DNA of 47,858 bases, from positions 1-47,858 of the forward strand of contig JAGQTU010000024.1 in assembly GCA_020438865.1 (NCBI GenBank), in the 5' to 3' direction. This DNA comes from Mycobacterium sp. (GTDB lineage Bacteria; Actinomycetota; Actinomycetes; Mycobacteriales; Mycobacteriaceae). The position numbers and the translations under genes are program-made. A model generated the notes under the pieces. The model had not been told where the DNA came from. It saw only the letters and a list, made by a program, of their open reading frames with translations, and ran no database searches. This document shows, in pieces, positions 16,838 through 25,201 of this stretch; positions within the stretch are counted from its first letter, which is position 1; each line of letters opens with the position of its first letter.

Positions 16838-17272
16838 ATGACGAGTTTCATCTCGCGCTACGGCAACCCCGCCGTCGACTACGACGACGCTCACGTCCGG
16901 CCCCACTTCCGCCACGGCGCCACGGTGGTATCGGTCAGTGGCCGCATCGACGCGTCGAACGTCGACCGGGTCAGCGACCACGCCAAGCGCTTCGTGATGG
17001 CCGACAAGCCGTTCGTGCTCGACCTCAGTGGCGTGACCTCCTTTTCCCCCCAGGCCTTCCGGCTGCTGTCGGCCGTCGACGACGAGTGCCTGGCCGTGGG
17101 GGTCGAGTGGGCGATGGTCGCCGGTGACGCGGTCACCCGCCAGTTGCGCGCGCGCAGCGACGAGGCGCTCTTCCCCGTCGTCGGCTCGGTGGCCGAGGCG
17201 GAGCGCGAGTTCGACGGTGCCATCATGCGCCGCCGCCGCATGGTGCTGCCACTGCTGGGCAACACCGCCTGA
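16838..17272 (+). CDS. STAS-domain anti-anti-sigma-like protein
   Basis: A 144-residue single-domain STAS protein. It shows the usual beta strand (ATVVSVSGRIDASN), helix, and FVLDLSGVTSFSPQAF strand and helix. In classical anti-sigma antagonists (SpoIIAA, RsfA/B) the last segment reads DSSGL and holds the phosphorylated serine; here it reads SPQAF, so regulation by phosphorylation is doubtful. The ATG at 16838 was chosen with GAGG about nine nt before; a longer form from 16790 is possible. No anti-sigma kinase is nearby. Confidence 0.8.
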   Translation: MTSFISRYGNPAVDYDDAHVRPHFRHGATVVSVSGRIDASNVDRVSDHAKRFVMADKPFVLDLSGVTSFSPQAFRLLSAVDDECLAVGVEWAMVAGDAVTRQLRARSDEALFPVVGSVAEAEREFDGAIMRRRRMVLPLLGNTA

Positions 17273-17280
17273 GCTTCCCA

Positions 17281-17449
17281 CGCTTCAGCGGGGGTACCGC
17301 GTGGCGCTCGCGCAGATCGGCCATCATTCGGGCGAACACCTCAGGCGGTCGGCCTCCGGATGGTTCAGCCGGGTCTCGATCCCGCCGCCGGCGAGCACCG
17401 GGCCGCCGGCCGCAACGGCCCCGAGGAGATCTGAGACGCCATCCGGCAT
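17281..17449 (-). pseudogene. Possible remnant of a homocysteine S-methyltransferase-like gene
   Basis: Reading the minus strand from an ATG at 17449 gives a 41-residue peptide containing LAGGGIETRLNH, close to the N-terminal DGGIETRL motif of homocysteine S-methyltransferase-family proteins. It stops at 17324. In another frame, just downstream, FARMMADLRERH resembles the segment before the C-terminal zinc-cysteine motif of the same family. I infer a remnant with most of the gene deleted and a frameshift. The match is short and unsearched. The rest of 17273-17557 shows nothing else. Confidence 0.3.
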
Positions 17450-17544
17450 GCTTCGACGCGAGTCGCCGGCCGGCGGCCCCGGGGGTATCGGTTGCTGGGC
17501 CCATCGAGATCACCCGGTCCGGCGGTCGAACTCGCCGGACCGCG

Positions 17545-17550
17545 TACGCT
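17545..17550 (+). promoter_or_regulatory. -10 box of the exported Pro/Gly-rich protein gene
   Basis: TACGCT seven nt upstream of the GTG at 17558, which suggests a leaderless transcript and supports that start. Confidence 0.45.
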
Positions 17551-17557
17551 TGTCCTC

Positions 17558-18121
17558 GTGAATCGGAACTCGACCGTGCTCGCCGCCGCGGCGCTGGCCC
17601 TCTCGGCCGGCTTGCTGGGCGTCGACCGTGCCGCCGCCGATCCGGCCACTCCGGCCCCCACCCCGGCCAACGAGGCAGCCGGGCCCACCGGGACCGGGCC
17701 CGCGCCCGGACCCACCGGAACCGGGCCCGCGCCAGGGCCCAGCCCGACTCCGCTGACGGTGCCGGCCAACGGGCCACTGACCGCCATCGACAAGGACGGC
17801 CTGTACGCGGTCGGCTCCGGGGTCGTGCCCGGTACCTACGCCTCGGCCGGGCCGGTCGAGGGCACCAAGTGCTACTGGAAGCGCACCGGCGCCGACGGCG
17901 CCATCATCGACAACGCCCTGAGCGGCAAGCCGCAGGTGGTGACGATCGAGGCGACCGACGCCACCTTCAAGACCAGCGGCTGCCAGCCCTGGCAGCTGAC
18001 CGACCAGGCGCCGCCGCCCGAGAACTCACCGCAGATGTCGCAGTGGCAGCTGCGGCAGTACCTGAACAATCTCAACAGCCTGGCCGGTCAGTCCGGCAAC
18101 GGCCAGCTCCCCCCGTTCTGA
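17558..18121 (+). CDS. Exported protein with Pro/Gly/Thr repeat linker
   Basis: A 187-residue exported protein. A signal peptide (residues 1-27, AAAALALSAGLL, ending AAA-D) is followed by a linker with a duplicated PTGTGPAPG unit and a folded domain (DKDGLYAVGSGVVPGTYASA, then two cysteines in TKCYWKR and SGCQPWQ) that is common in actinobacterial envelope proteins. The C-terminal tail is Gln/Asn-rich. Function unknown. The two repeat units differ by a few synonymous bases, so the duplication is older than the perfect one at 5891. The GTG at 17558 was preferred to upstream starts because it directly begins the signal peptide. Confidence 0.72.
   Translation: MNRNSTVLAAAALALSAGLLGVDRAAADPATPAPTPANEAAGPTGTGPAPGPTGTGPAPGPSPTPLTVPANGPLTAIDKDGLYAVGSGVVPGTYASAGPVEGTKCYWKRTGADGAIIDNALSGKPQVVTIEATDATFKTSGCQPWQLTDQAPPPENSPQMSQWQLRQYLNNLNSLAGQSGNGQLPPF
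17684..17737. repeat. 27-nt tandem repeat encoding PTGTGPAPG twice
   Basis: Units 17684-17710 and 17711-17737 encode identical 9-residue peptides but differ at a few third or last codon positions, which suggests selection on the protein repeat. Confidence 0.85.
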
Positions 18122-18137
18122 TCCGCGTCGCGACCCT

Positions 18138-18950
18138 TCACTTCGCCGTCGACGGCGTCGGCGGGAGCGGCGCCGGGCACGACTCGTGATCCTGGAGTGC
18201 CTCGCCGCCCGCGAAATCGCCGGTTTCACCGTCGGCGCGGTCGGCCAGCACGATGAATCCCGGTCCGCCCCGCACCTCGGTCGCACCCACGACCACCAAA
18301 GTGTTGATCCCCATGTCCGCGCGGGCACCCGGCATGCCGTCGGCGAGCAGGACGAACGGGTTGACGGCGAGGTCCTCGCCCGCGACGGCGATCGCGGCGT
18401 AGGTGTGACCGGCCAGCGGCGCCGGGAACGGCGCCCAGGTGTCACCGACCGCCGCGGCGTACCGGCTCAGCGCCTCGTGCACGTCGGTGCTCAGGCAGTC
18501 GATGTGGATGTGCAACTGGTTCTGTGAGCGCGAGACGGCGGAGTTGACCGCCAGGCTGATCCAGTCCCGCGGCAGTGTCCCGCCCGCCCTCGCCTCGCTG
18601 AAGGAGCGGGCCCGCCAGGCCGCCGCGAAGTAGTTCGTCGCGCCGGGTGCCAGCAGCGCCGGGCTCTCGATTCCGGTGATCCGGGCGGTGGGCATCAGCA
18701 GGTACTGCCGCGCCCCGGTGATGTCCTTGTAGACGACGTAACCGTTGTCCTGACCCGCGTCGAGGTCGACCACCGAGCACGGCGCGGGGTCGCGGTTGCG
18801 CAGCTGGTCGGGCACGCACTGCTCACTCACGATCCGCCACAACGCATCCGGGTCGGCTGCCGCGGGCCCGGCGCCGCAGAAACCGGAAAGCACGACGAGC
18901 GCCGCCGCGGCGCAGCGCGCCGCGAAGTGCCCGACCCGACCCGGTCTCAC
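18138..18950 (-). CDS. cdh: CDP-diacylglycerol pyrophosphatase
   Basis: A 270-residue exported or membrane-tethered protein that hydrolyses CDP-diacylglycerol to CMP and phosphatidate. It has an N-terminal signal or anchor (residues 8-33), then the Cdh domain with DPDALWRIVSEQCVPD, KDITGARQYLLMPT, and the HIT-like catalytic motif QLHIHIDCL with H147 and H149. M. tuberculosis Rv2289 is of the same length and family. Start codon at 18950 gives a full signal sequence. It is divergent from the phosphodiesterase gene with 43 nt between start codons, and converges with the exported protein gene. Confidence 0.88.
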   Translation of the reverse strand: MRPGRVGHFAARCAAAALVVLSGFCGAGPAAADPDALWRIVSEQCVPDQLRNRDPAPCSVVDLDAGQDNGYVVYKDITGARQYLLMPTARITGIESPALLAPGATNYFAAAWRARSFSEARAGGTLPRDWISLAVNSAVSRSQNQLHIHIDCLSTDVHEALSRYAAAVGDTWAPFPAPLAGHTYAAIAVAGEDLAVNPFVLLADGMPGARADMGINTLVVVGATEVRGGPGFIVLADRADGETGDFAGGEALQDHESCPAPLPPTPSTAK

Positions 18951-18993
18951 CGCAACACCCTACGGCCGCCGGCGAGCGTGGCAGGCTCATCGG

Positions 18994-20130
18994 GTGGACG
19001 TGCCGCAGCCGGATCCGCAGAGCCCGCACCTGGCCGACGTGGTGCCCTCGGTGCTCGCGGCGATGGGGGTGGCCGGCTTCACCGGACCCATCCCGCTGCC
19101 CGAACCCATCTGCGGCGCCTGCGTCCTGCTCGTCGACGGGCTCGGCGCGGAGTTGCTCGACACCTACGCCGGCGACGCGCCGGTGCTGGCCGGGCTGCGC
19201 GGACCAACCCTGGACGTCGGCTTCCCGTCGACCACGGCGGCCGGCCTGGCCGCGGTGGGCACCGGCAGCAGGTCCGGGTGCCACGGCCTGGTCGGCATGT
19301 CGTTTCGGCTGCCCGGCGCCGGCGTCGTCAACGCGCTGCGCTGGCGGCCACACCCGTGGGGTGAGGACCTGCGGGACAGCGTGGTGCCGGAGGAGGTTCA
19401 GCCGATGCCGACCACCTTCGAGCGGGCGGCCGCGGCGGGGATGGCGGTCAGCGTGGTCTCGGCGGCGATGTTCACCGGTTCCGGGCTGACCCGGGCGGTG
19501 CTGCGGGGTGGCCGCTACATCGGCGTGCACGCCCTGGGCGATCTCGCCGCGGCGGTCACCTCGGCCGTTGCCGACGGCGGCTTCTGCTACGGCTACCACG
19601 CCGACCTCGACCTGCTCGGTCACCTGCACGGGCCGGGGTCGGCGCCGTGGCGCATGCAGCTGCGGCAGGTCGACCGGCTGGTGGAGTCCGTCGTCGACGT
19701 CCTGCCCGCCGGTGGGCTGCTGGCGGTGGTCGCCGACCACGGCATGATCGCGGTGCGCGACGCCGACGTGTTGGACATCGATGCCCGGCCGGAGCTGCTG
19801 ACCGGTGTGGCGGCGGTCGGGGGTGAGGCCCGGGCCCGGCACGTGTACGCGGTTCCCGGTGCGGTGGACGACGTGCTGGCCGGCTGGCGCGACACCCTCG
19901 GCGCGCTGGCCTGGGTGGTCCCCCGTGAGGAGGCGATCGCGTCGGGCTGGTTCGGCGAGGTGGTGACCGACGCGGTCCGGCCGCGGATCGGTGACGTCGT
20001 GGCGGCCGCCCGCGGCCGCGCCGCCATGGTGCGGCGCACGATCGAACCCGGCGAGTCCGCTCTGATCGGCCAGCATGGCTCGCTGACCGACGCGGAGCGG
20101 CGGGTGCCGCTGCTACTGGTCCACGGGTGA
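18994..20130 (+). CDS. Alkaline phosphatase-superfamily nucleotide pyrophosphatase/phosphodiesterase
   Basis: A 378-residue metal-dependent phosphodiesterase. Alkaline-phosphatase-superfamily motifs are visible in order: CVLLVDGLGAELL (first metal Asp), GFPSTTAAGLAAVGTG with the nucleophile Thr, SGCHGLVG, then GYHADLDLLGH and VVADHGM (second metal Asp and His). No signal peptide, so probably cytoplasmic. The substrate is not known. The GTG at 18994 was chosen; upstream open frame lies over the divergent cdh gene. Its 3' end overlaps the convergent nitroreductase gene by 18 nt. Confidence 0.82.
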   Translation: MDVPQPDPQSPHLADVVPSVLAAMGVAGFTGPIPLPEPICGACVLLVDGLGAELLDTYAGDAPVLAGLRGPTLDVGFPSTTAAGLAAVGTGSRSGCHGLVGMSFRLPGAGVVNALRWRPHPWGEDLRDSVVPEEVQPMPTTFERAAAAGMAVSVVSAAMFTGSGLTRAVLRGGRYIGVHALGDLAAAVTSAVADGGFCYGYHADLDLLGHLHGPGSAPWRMQLRQVDRLVESVVDVLPAGGLLAVVADHGMIAVRDADVLDIDARPELLTGVAAVGGEARARHVYAVPGAVDDVLAGWRDTLGALAWVVPREEAIASGWFGEVVTDAVRPRIGDVVAAARGRAAMVRRTIEPGESALIGQHGSLTDAERRVPLLLVHG

Positions 20131-20784
20131 GTCGGGCAGCGCCGCCAGCAGCTCGTCGGCCGAGGCGTCCCAGTGGTTCAGGTTCACCGCCGTCGTGAGC
20201 GGACGTCGCCGCACTGGACCGTGGCGGCCCTTCGGCCAGCCGACGACGACATGCCCGGCGATCAGCCAGTCCGCCGGCACCCCGACCGCATCCCGCAGCA
20301 GCTGTTCGCCGCCATAGGAGGCCCAGCCGGTCGGGCACGCGCCGAGTCCCTGAGCTCGCGCGGCCAACAGGAAGTTCTGCATCGCCGGGAAGATCGAGCC
20401 GCCGAGCAGCAGTTCCGATGCTGTCGGATAGTGCTTCTGCGCGAACAGCACCGAGGTGAATTCCCCCGCGCGGTCGTGCAATTCGTAGGTGGCCCGGTTG
20501 TTGCGGGCCTGCCTGCCGACGTCGTCGGCGGCCGGGCGCGCCATTCCGTAGACCGGTTCGATGACGGCCAGCGCGCGGGCCGCGGCCTCGGCGACGACGG
20601 CCCGCTGTTCGGGTGAGCGCAGCACGATGAACCGCCACCCCTGTGCGTTGGCGCCGGACGGCGCCCAGGCCGCGGCCTGCAGACACCGGCTCAGCGTCAG
20701 GTCGTCGACCGGTTCGTCGGTGAAGCGCCGAATGGTGCGGGCGGTGGACAGCACGTCCCAGAGGTCGTTGCTCGGTGCCCTCAT
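20113..20784 (-). CDS. Nitroreductase-family flavoprotein
   Basis: A 223-residue FMN-binding nitroreductase. The phosphate-binding start (TARTIRRFTDEPVDD), the SGANAQGWRFIVLRS motif (typical PSxxNxQxW) and a C-terminal QNFLLAARAQGLGACPTG / VVVGWPKGR segment are present. It would reduce nitro compounds, quinones or flavins with NAD(P)H; the true substrate is unknown. Its start overlaps the diguanylate cyclase stop by ATGA, so the two are translationally coupled. Confidence 0.88.
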   Translation of the reverse strand: MRAPSNDLWDVLSTARTIRRFTDEPVDDLTLSRCLQAAAWAPSGANAQGWRFIVLRSPEQRAVVAEAAARALAVIEPVYGMARPAADDVGRQARNNRATYELHDRAGEFTSVLFAQKHYPTASELLLGGSIFPAMQNFLLAARAQGLGACPTGWASYGGEQLLRDAVGVPADWLIAGHVVVGWPKGRHGPVRRRPLTTAVNLNHWDASADELLAALPDSPVDQ

Positions 20785-22052
20785 CCGACCGGTGTATCAG
20801 ACCCATCGACATCGGTGCGCAACCGGGCCTTGTGGCGGTACATGTTCGCATCGGCCCGGCGTACCAGCTCGTCGACGTCGTCGCGCCCACAGGTCCAGCC
20901 CACCGACGCGGTCAGCCGAACCGGTGCGCCGCCGGCGTCGTAGTCGCCGGTCAGTCCGGTGCAGATATCGTGCGCCACGCCCTCGACGTGGGACTCCTGT
21001 GCGTCTGGCACCAGTATCACGAATTCGTCGCCGCCCAATCGGTACACCGAGTTCGGTTCGGCCACAGCGCTTTTCAGGCGGCCGGCGACCTGGGTCAGCA
21101 CCGCGTCGCCGACGGCGTGCCCGTGGGCGTCGTTGACCTGCTTGAACCCGTCCATGTCCAAGAAGACCACCCCGACCGGGGCGCCGGCCCGGGTGGCGCG
21201 ATGTGCCTCGATGCGGGTGATCAGCTCGTTGCGGTTGTTCAGACCGGTCAGCGGATCGGTGACCGCGCGGCGCGCGAGTTCGGCCTCGGCCTTGCGGCGC
21301 GCGGTCACGTCCTGGAACTGGGCGACCACCATGTCCTCGGTGTCGTGGGTCCCGCGGACCAGCACCGCGCTGATCTGCATCCAGATCGTCGACCCGTCCC
21401 GGCGGAGGTAGCGCCGCTCGGCGCAGAACTGCGGGACCCTGCCCTCCACCAGCGCGCGGTAGTCGACCGCGCTGGCGCCGAGGTCGTCGGGATGCAGGTG
21501 GTCGCGGTAGTTGACGCCGCTGAGCTCTTCCTGGGTGTAGCCGATCAGTTCGCACAGCGCCGGGTTGACGTACAGGGCGCGGCCCGCCGGGGTCAGGGTC
21601 GCCATCCCGAACGGGGCGTTGGCCATGCTGATCTCGAACAGCCGCACCGCCTCGTCGCGGGCCCGCTCGGCCTGGACTCGCCCGGTCACATCGGTGACCT
21701 GGACGTAGAAGCCCCGAACGCGTCCGTCGACGATGTCGGGAACATAGGACGTCTGGGTGAATCGGGTGCGGCCGTGGACGTCGACGAGGGTGCGTTCGAA
21801 CAACTGCTCCTCGCCGGCCAGGGCGCCTTCGACGTAGGGCCGGGTCAGTTCGTATGACTCGGCCCCCAGCAGGTCGCGCAGGTGCCGGCCGCGGATCTCG
21901 GCCGGGCCGAGCCCGAAGTACTCCCGGTGGGCCTCGTTGGCGATGACGTTGTGCAGATCGGCGTCCCAGTAGGCGATCAGCGCGGGCAGCCGGTCGATGA
22001 GCAGGCGCAGCCGGCGAGTCTCCTCACCGTCGTCGGGTCTCTCGTCGAGCAC
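20781..22052 (-). CDS. PAS-PAS-GGDEF diguanylate cyclase
   Basis: A 423-residue cytoplasmic sensor protein: two PAS domains (about residues 15-125 and 135-255) followed by a GGDEF domain that makes cyclic di-GMP. The first PAS holds IDRLPALIAYWDADLHNVIAN; the second ends with a PAC segment (AQFQDVTARRKAEAEL). The active-site motif RLGGDEF is intact at about residues 338-344, and the DPLTGLNNRNEL start is typical. The product-inhibition RxxD site five residues before GGDEF is absent (AEPN in place of RxxD). The GTG at 22052 has GGGGGA seven nt upstream; a TTG at 22094 is an alternative. It lies upstream of the coupled nitroreductase. Confidence 0.9.
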   Translation of the reverse strand: MLDERPDDGEETRRLRLLIDRLPALIAYWDADLHNVIANEAHREYFGLGPAEIRGRHLRDLLGAESYELTRPYVEGALAGEEQLFERTLVDVHGRTRFTQTSYVPDIVDGRVRGFYVQVTDVTGRVQAERARDEAVRLFEISMANAPFGMATLTPAGRALYVNPALCELIGYTQEELSGVNYRDHLHPDDLGASAVDYRALVEGRVPQFCAERRYLRRDGSTIWMQISAVLVRGTHDTEDMVVAQFQDVTARRKAEAELARRAVTDPLTGLNNRNELITRIEAHRATRAGAPVGVVFLDMDGFKQVNDAHGHAVGDAVLTQVAGRLKSAVAEPNSVYRLGGDEFVILVPDAQESHVEGVAHDICTGLTGDYDAGGAPVRLTASVGWTCGRDDVDELVRRADANMYRHKARLRTDVDGSDTPVG

Positions 22053-22128
22053 TGTCGAATCCCCCGGATCGCCGAAGTGATCACCGCGGCTCAATTTAAC
22101 ACCGCGGTCAGTACCGGGGCGGAGCGGC

Positions 22129-22134
22129 TAGATT
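22129..22134 (+). promoter_or_regulatory. -10 box of the yaaA gene
   Basis: TAGATT, six nt before the GTG at 22141, consistent with a leaderless transcript. Confidence 0.5.
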
Positions 22135-22140
22135 CTCGTC

Positions 22141-22887
22141 GTGATCGTGCTGCTTCCACCGTCGGAGACCAAACGCCCCGGCGGCGACGGGCCGCCCCTG
22201 CGGCTGGCCGACCTGTCCACGCCGGCCCTGCGGCCGCTGCGCGCCGAGCTCGTCGACGAACTCGTCGCGCTGGCCGCTGACCGCGAGGCCAGCAGGCGGG
22301 CCCTGGGTCTCTCACCGTCGCAGGACGCCGAGATCGAACGCAACGCCGCGCTGTGCAGCGCCCCCACCCTGCCCGCGCTGCACCGCTACACCGGGGTGCT
22401 GTTCGACGCCCTGGACGCGGGCTCGCTGCGCGGCACCGCGGCCGCCCGTGCCCGGGCTCGGCTGGCCATCGGGTCGGCGCTGTTCGGCCTGCTGCGCGCC
22501 GACGACCCGGTGCCGGCCTACCGGCTCTCGGCGACGTCGAAACTTCCCGGCCGCCCCACGCTGGCCAGCCGGTGGCGGCCGCTGCTGGAACCCGTGCTCG
22601 CCGAGTTGGCGGCGGCCGAACTCGTCGTCGACCTGCGGTCGGGATCGTATGCGGCGCTGGGCCGGGTTCCCGGCGCGGTCGGGGTCGACGTGATCGCGGA
22701 ACGCCCCGACGGACGGCGCAGCGTGGTCACCCACTTCAACAAGGCGCACAAGGGCCGGCTGGCCCGGGCGCTGGCAAGCACCCGATCCGAACCCGGCGAC
22801 GCGGCCGCGGTGGCGGCGGTGGCCCGCCGGGCCGGGATGCGGGTGGAGCGCGACGGCGACGAGCTGACCGTCATCGTCACCGGGTGA
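22141..22887 (+). CDS. yaaA: Peroxide stress protein YaaA/DUF328 family
   Basis: A 248-residue YaaA-family protein. The family start (MIVLLPPSETKRPGG) and a core of YTGVLFDALD, RLSATSKLP, VVDLRSGSYAAL and VVTHFNKAHKGRLARAL are clear. E. coli YaaA lowers free iron during peroxide stress and binds DNA; the same role here is inferred. It has no visible link to its neighbours apart from the shared upstream region with the diguanylate cyclase gene. Confidence 0.85.
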   Translation: MIVLLPPSETKRPGGDGPPLRLADLSTPALRPLRAELVDELVALAADREASRRALGLSPSQDAEIERNAALCSAPTLPALHRYTGVLFDALDAGSLRGTAAARARARLAIGSALFGLLRADDPVPAYRLSATSKLPGRPTLASRWRPLLEPVLAELAAAELVVDLRSGSYAALGRVPGAVGVDVIAERPDGRRSVVTHFNKAHKGRLARALASTRSEPGDAAAVAAVARRAGMRVERDGDELTVIVTG

Positions 22888-22939
22888 CGACGTGATGCTC
22901 GTCGTGCCGGCGTGCGGCGGCTTTGACAGGATGGTCCGC

Positions 22940-23530
22940 GTGACCAACCGCTGGCAGCGTTCCGACGCGCCGCGCGGCGACGACTACGACGCGCGGTGGC
23001 GGTCACTGGCGGCCGCCGGTCAGAACGTCCACGGCGAGGCCGATCTGGTCGAGGCGCTGCTGCGCGAGTCCGGCGGCGCCTCGGTGCTCGACGCCGGCTG
23101 TGGAACCGGCCGGGTGGCAATCGAACTGGCCGACCGCGGGTTGGCCGTCACGGGTGTGGACGCCGACCTGGGGATGCTGGGTGCGGCGCGCGCGAAGGCG
23201 CCCCGGCTCCGCTGGATCGAAGCCGACCTCGCCGACCTCGGGGCGACGCTGCCCCAGCGTTTCGACCTGATCCTGTTGGCCGGCAACGTGATGATCTTCC
23301 TCGAACCGGGATCCGAGGCGCGGGTGCTCAGCGCGCTCGCCGGCCGGCTGACCCCGGACGGGCTGCTGGTCGCCGGTTTCGCCATCCGGACCCGCCGGCT
23401 GTCCCTGGAGCGGTACGACGAACTGGCCGCCGGGGCCGGTCTGGCGCCGGTCGCGCGGTGGGCGACCTGGGACCGCGAGCCCTTCGCCGGCGGCGACTAC
23501 GCGGTCTCGGTGCACCGCCTGGCCCGGTGA
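22940..23530 (+). CDS. Class I SAM-dependent methyltransferase
   Basis: A 196-residue Rossmann-fold methyltransferase. Motif I is VLDAGCGTGRVAIELADRG, the acidic residue ending strand 2 is in VTGVDADLGML, and motif IV is FDLILLAGNVMIFL. Substrate unknown. The GTG at 22940 was chosen because it starts the conserved TNRWQRSDAPRGDDYDARW region, with a CAGGAT -10-like hexamer about nine nt upstream; a start at 22892 would be longer. It follows yaaA by 52 nt on the same strand. Confidence 0.8.
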   Translation: MTNRWQRSDAPRGDDYDARWRSLAAAGQNVHGEADLVEALLRESGGASVLDAGCGTGRVAIELADRGLAVTGVDADLGMLGAARAKAPRLRWIEADLADLGATLPQRFDLILLAGNVMIFLEPGSEARVLSALAGRLTPDGLLVAGFAIRTRRLSLERYDELAAGAGLAPVARWATWDREPFAGGDYAVSVHRLAR

Positions 23531-23632
23531 CGAAAATGACGTGGCCGCAATTTTCTGTCCGGGGGGCGCTGGTGGGGGGCGTAGCCGTTCGCTAGGCTCG
23601 TTACCCAGGCGCAACGCTGAGGGGAATCGTCG

Positions 23633-24763
23633 ATGAGGGTGCGTTCGGGAGGCCGTCGCCCCGACCAGTACTACGCGCTGACCTCGTTGCTCACCGCCCG
23701 CGACGGACAGGCGTTCGCCTCCCGCGTCATCGCCGCGGTGATCTTCTTTCTCGGCCTGGCCCCCGTGCTGGCGATCAGGGCCGTCGCCCCGCGGTGGGCG
23801 GGCGCCCAGTACGTGTTCGCCGGCGCGTTCGCCTGCTGCGCCGTGATGGCGCTGCTCTGGTTCCGGCATCGGTGGCCGACCAGAACCGAGTCGGCCGTCC
23901 TGGTCGGCGTCGGCACGCTCGCGATCGCCGCGTGCAGTGTGGTGCCGGCCAACCCCGTCTTCGGCGTGCTCGGCGCGATGACGTTCAGCCTGATCACCGG
24001 CTACACCGCGATGTTCCACACCCTGCGACTGCTGGCGCTGACGTCGACCGTGGTCGCCGCGACGACGGCGTACCTCGCGGTCCGCGTGGCCGCCCAGAGT
24101 GTCGGCCTGGCGTTGGCCGTCGTCATCCTGATCACCCTGGTCAACATCTTCGCCGCATTCACCGCCCGGCTGGTGGTCCTGCTCAGTGGCTCGCAGGACG
24201 GCGCGGGGGCGGTGGAACCGCTGACCGGCCTGCTCAACCGGGAGGCGTTCTACGACCAGACGGCGACACTGCTCGCCTCGCGCAGCCGTGAAGACGACCG
24301 CTATCTCGTCATCGTGGTGGTGAGCATCGACAGCTTCGCCGCGATGGTCAGCATGGTCGGCGCCAAGGGTGGCGCCCGTGCCAAGTTGGCCGCCGGCCGG
24401 GCCCTGCGGGAGACGGTGCGCCGCGACGCGGTCGTCGGGCACATCGGCGAGGCGGAGTACGTGATCGCCGACTCGTTCACGACGGCGGACGCATCCCCGC
24501 TGGTCGAGCGGGTGCGCGGCGCGATCGCGGCGGCCCCGGCCGGGATGACGGCGAGCATCGGTGTGGTGAGCACCCCGCTGAGTCCGCTGGTCGCCCGGCC
24601 GCCCCAGGATCTGCTGGACAAGATCGTCGGGATCGCGACCGCGGCGATGCGGGAGGCCCGCCTCGCGGGCGGCAATCAGGCCAGGTATGTCCGCGACCTC
24701 GATCTCCAGCTCGCCGACGAGCCCGACCCGAACGCCGACCCCGAACCCGACTCGGCGATTTGA
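23633..24763 (+). CDS. Membrane protein with degenerate GGDEF domain
   Basis: A 376-residue protein: about six hydrophobic helices (residues 31-185), then a GGDEF-like domain from EPLTGLLNREAFYDQ to MREARLAGGNQARYV. The catalytic GGDEF motif is replaced by GEAEY (residues 272-276), and the metal/base Asp region reads VVSIDSFA, so cyclic di-GMP synthesis is unlikely. Such degenerate domains can act as nucleotide sensors or partners. The tail is acidic (DEPDPNADPEPDS). GAGGGGAA lies eight nt before the ATG. An intact PAS-GGDEF enzyme is encoded 1.6 kb upstream. Confidence 0.82.
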   Translation: MRVRSGGRRPDQYYALTSLLTARDGQAFASRVIAAVIFFLGLAPVLAIRAVAPRWAGAQYVFAGAFACCAVMALLWFRHRWPTRTESAVLVGVGTLAIAACSVVPANPVFGVLGAMTFSLITGYTAMFHTLRLLALTSTVVAATTAYLAVRVAAQSVGLALAVVILITLVNIFAAFTARLVVLLSGSQDGAGAVEPLTGLLNREAFYDQTATLLASRSREDDRYLVIVVVSIDSFAAMVSMVGAKGGARAKLAAGRALRETVRRDAVVGHIGEAEYVIADSFTTADASPLVERVRGAIAAAPAGMTASIGVVSTPLSPLVARPPQDLLDKIVGIATAAMREARLAGGNQARYVRDLDLQLADEPDPNADPEPDSAI

Positions 24764-24769
24764 GCGGTC

Positions 24770-25168
24770 TCAGGCCCCGCGTCGGCCGGCGTCTGGGGGT
24801 GCGCCCGCCGACTCCGGATCGACCTCGATGCCGTATGAGGTGATCGAGGCGATCGCCGAGCCGGCGAACTCGAGGATGTGGCAGCTGGCGACGGCGGTGA
24901 CACCGTCGGGCCCGGTGTAGCGGCCCAGCACCTCGACCACCACGGTGTCGCCCTGGCTCACCGTGCGGCAGTGCTCCCAATGCGCCGTGGTACCGGCCAG
25001 GCTGCCCGCGGTGTCACGGCAGGTGCGTGCGACCGCGTCGTCGCCCTCGAGCACCAGGTATCCCAGAATCGTCCACCGCACATCCCGCGCCAGGTGCGGA
25101 ATCGCCTGGTCAAAGCGGTGCTGAGCGAACGCGCGCGCCACCTCGGTCCGGTCGGCGGGAGCGCTCAC
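24770..25168 (-). CDS. SnoaL/NTF2-like protein
   Basis: A 132-residue protein of the SnoaL-like NTF2 superfamily: VARAFAQHRFDQAIPHLARDVRWTI, then EGDDAVARTCRDTAGSLAG, a beta sheet (TVVVEVLGRYTGPDG), and VASCHILEFAGSAIASITSYG. These folds bind small hydrophobic ligands or act as isomerases or dehydratases. Start is a GTG at 25168. It converges with the GGDEF-like gene and is followed by no clear partner; function unknown. Confidence 0.75.
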   Translation of the reverse strand: MSAPADRTEVARAFAQHRFDQAIPHLARDVRWTILGYLVLEGDDAVARTCRDTAGSLAGTTAHWEHCRTVSQGDTVVVEVLGRYTGPDGVTAVASCHILEFAGSAIASITSYGIEVDPESAGAPPDAGRRGA

Positions 25169-25201
25169 CGTGCCACTCTAACGGTGGGTCGGCGCGCGGA
25201 G

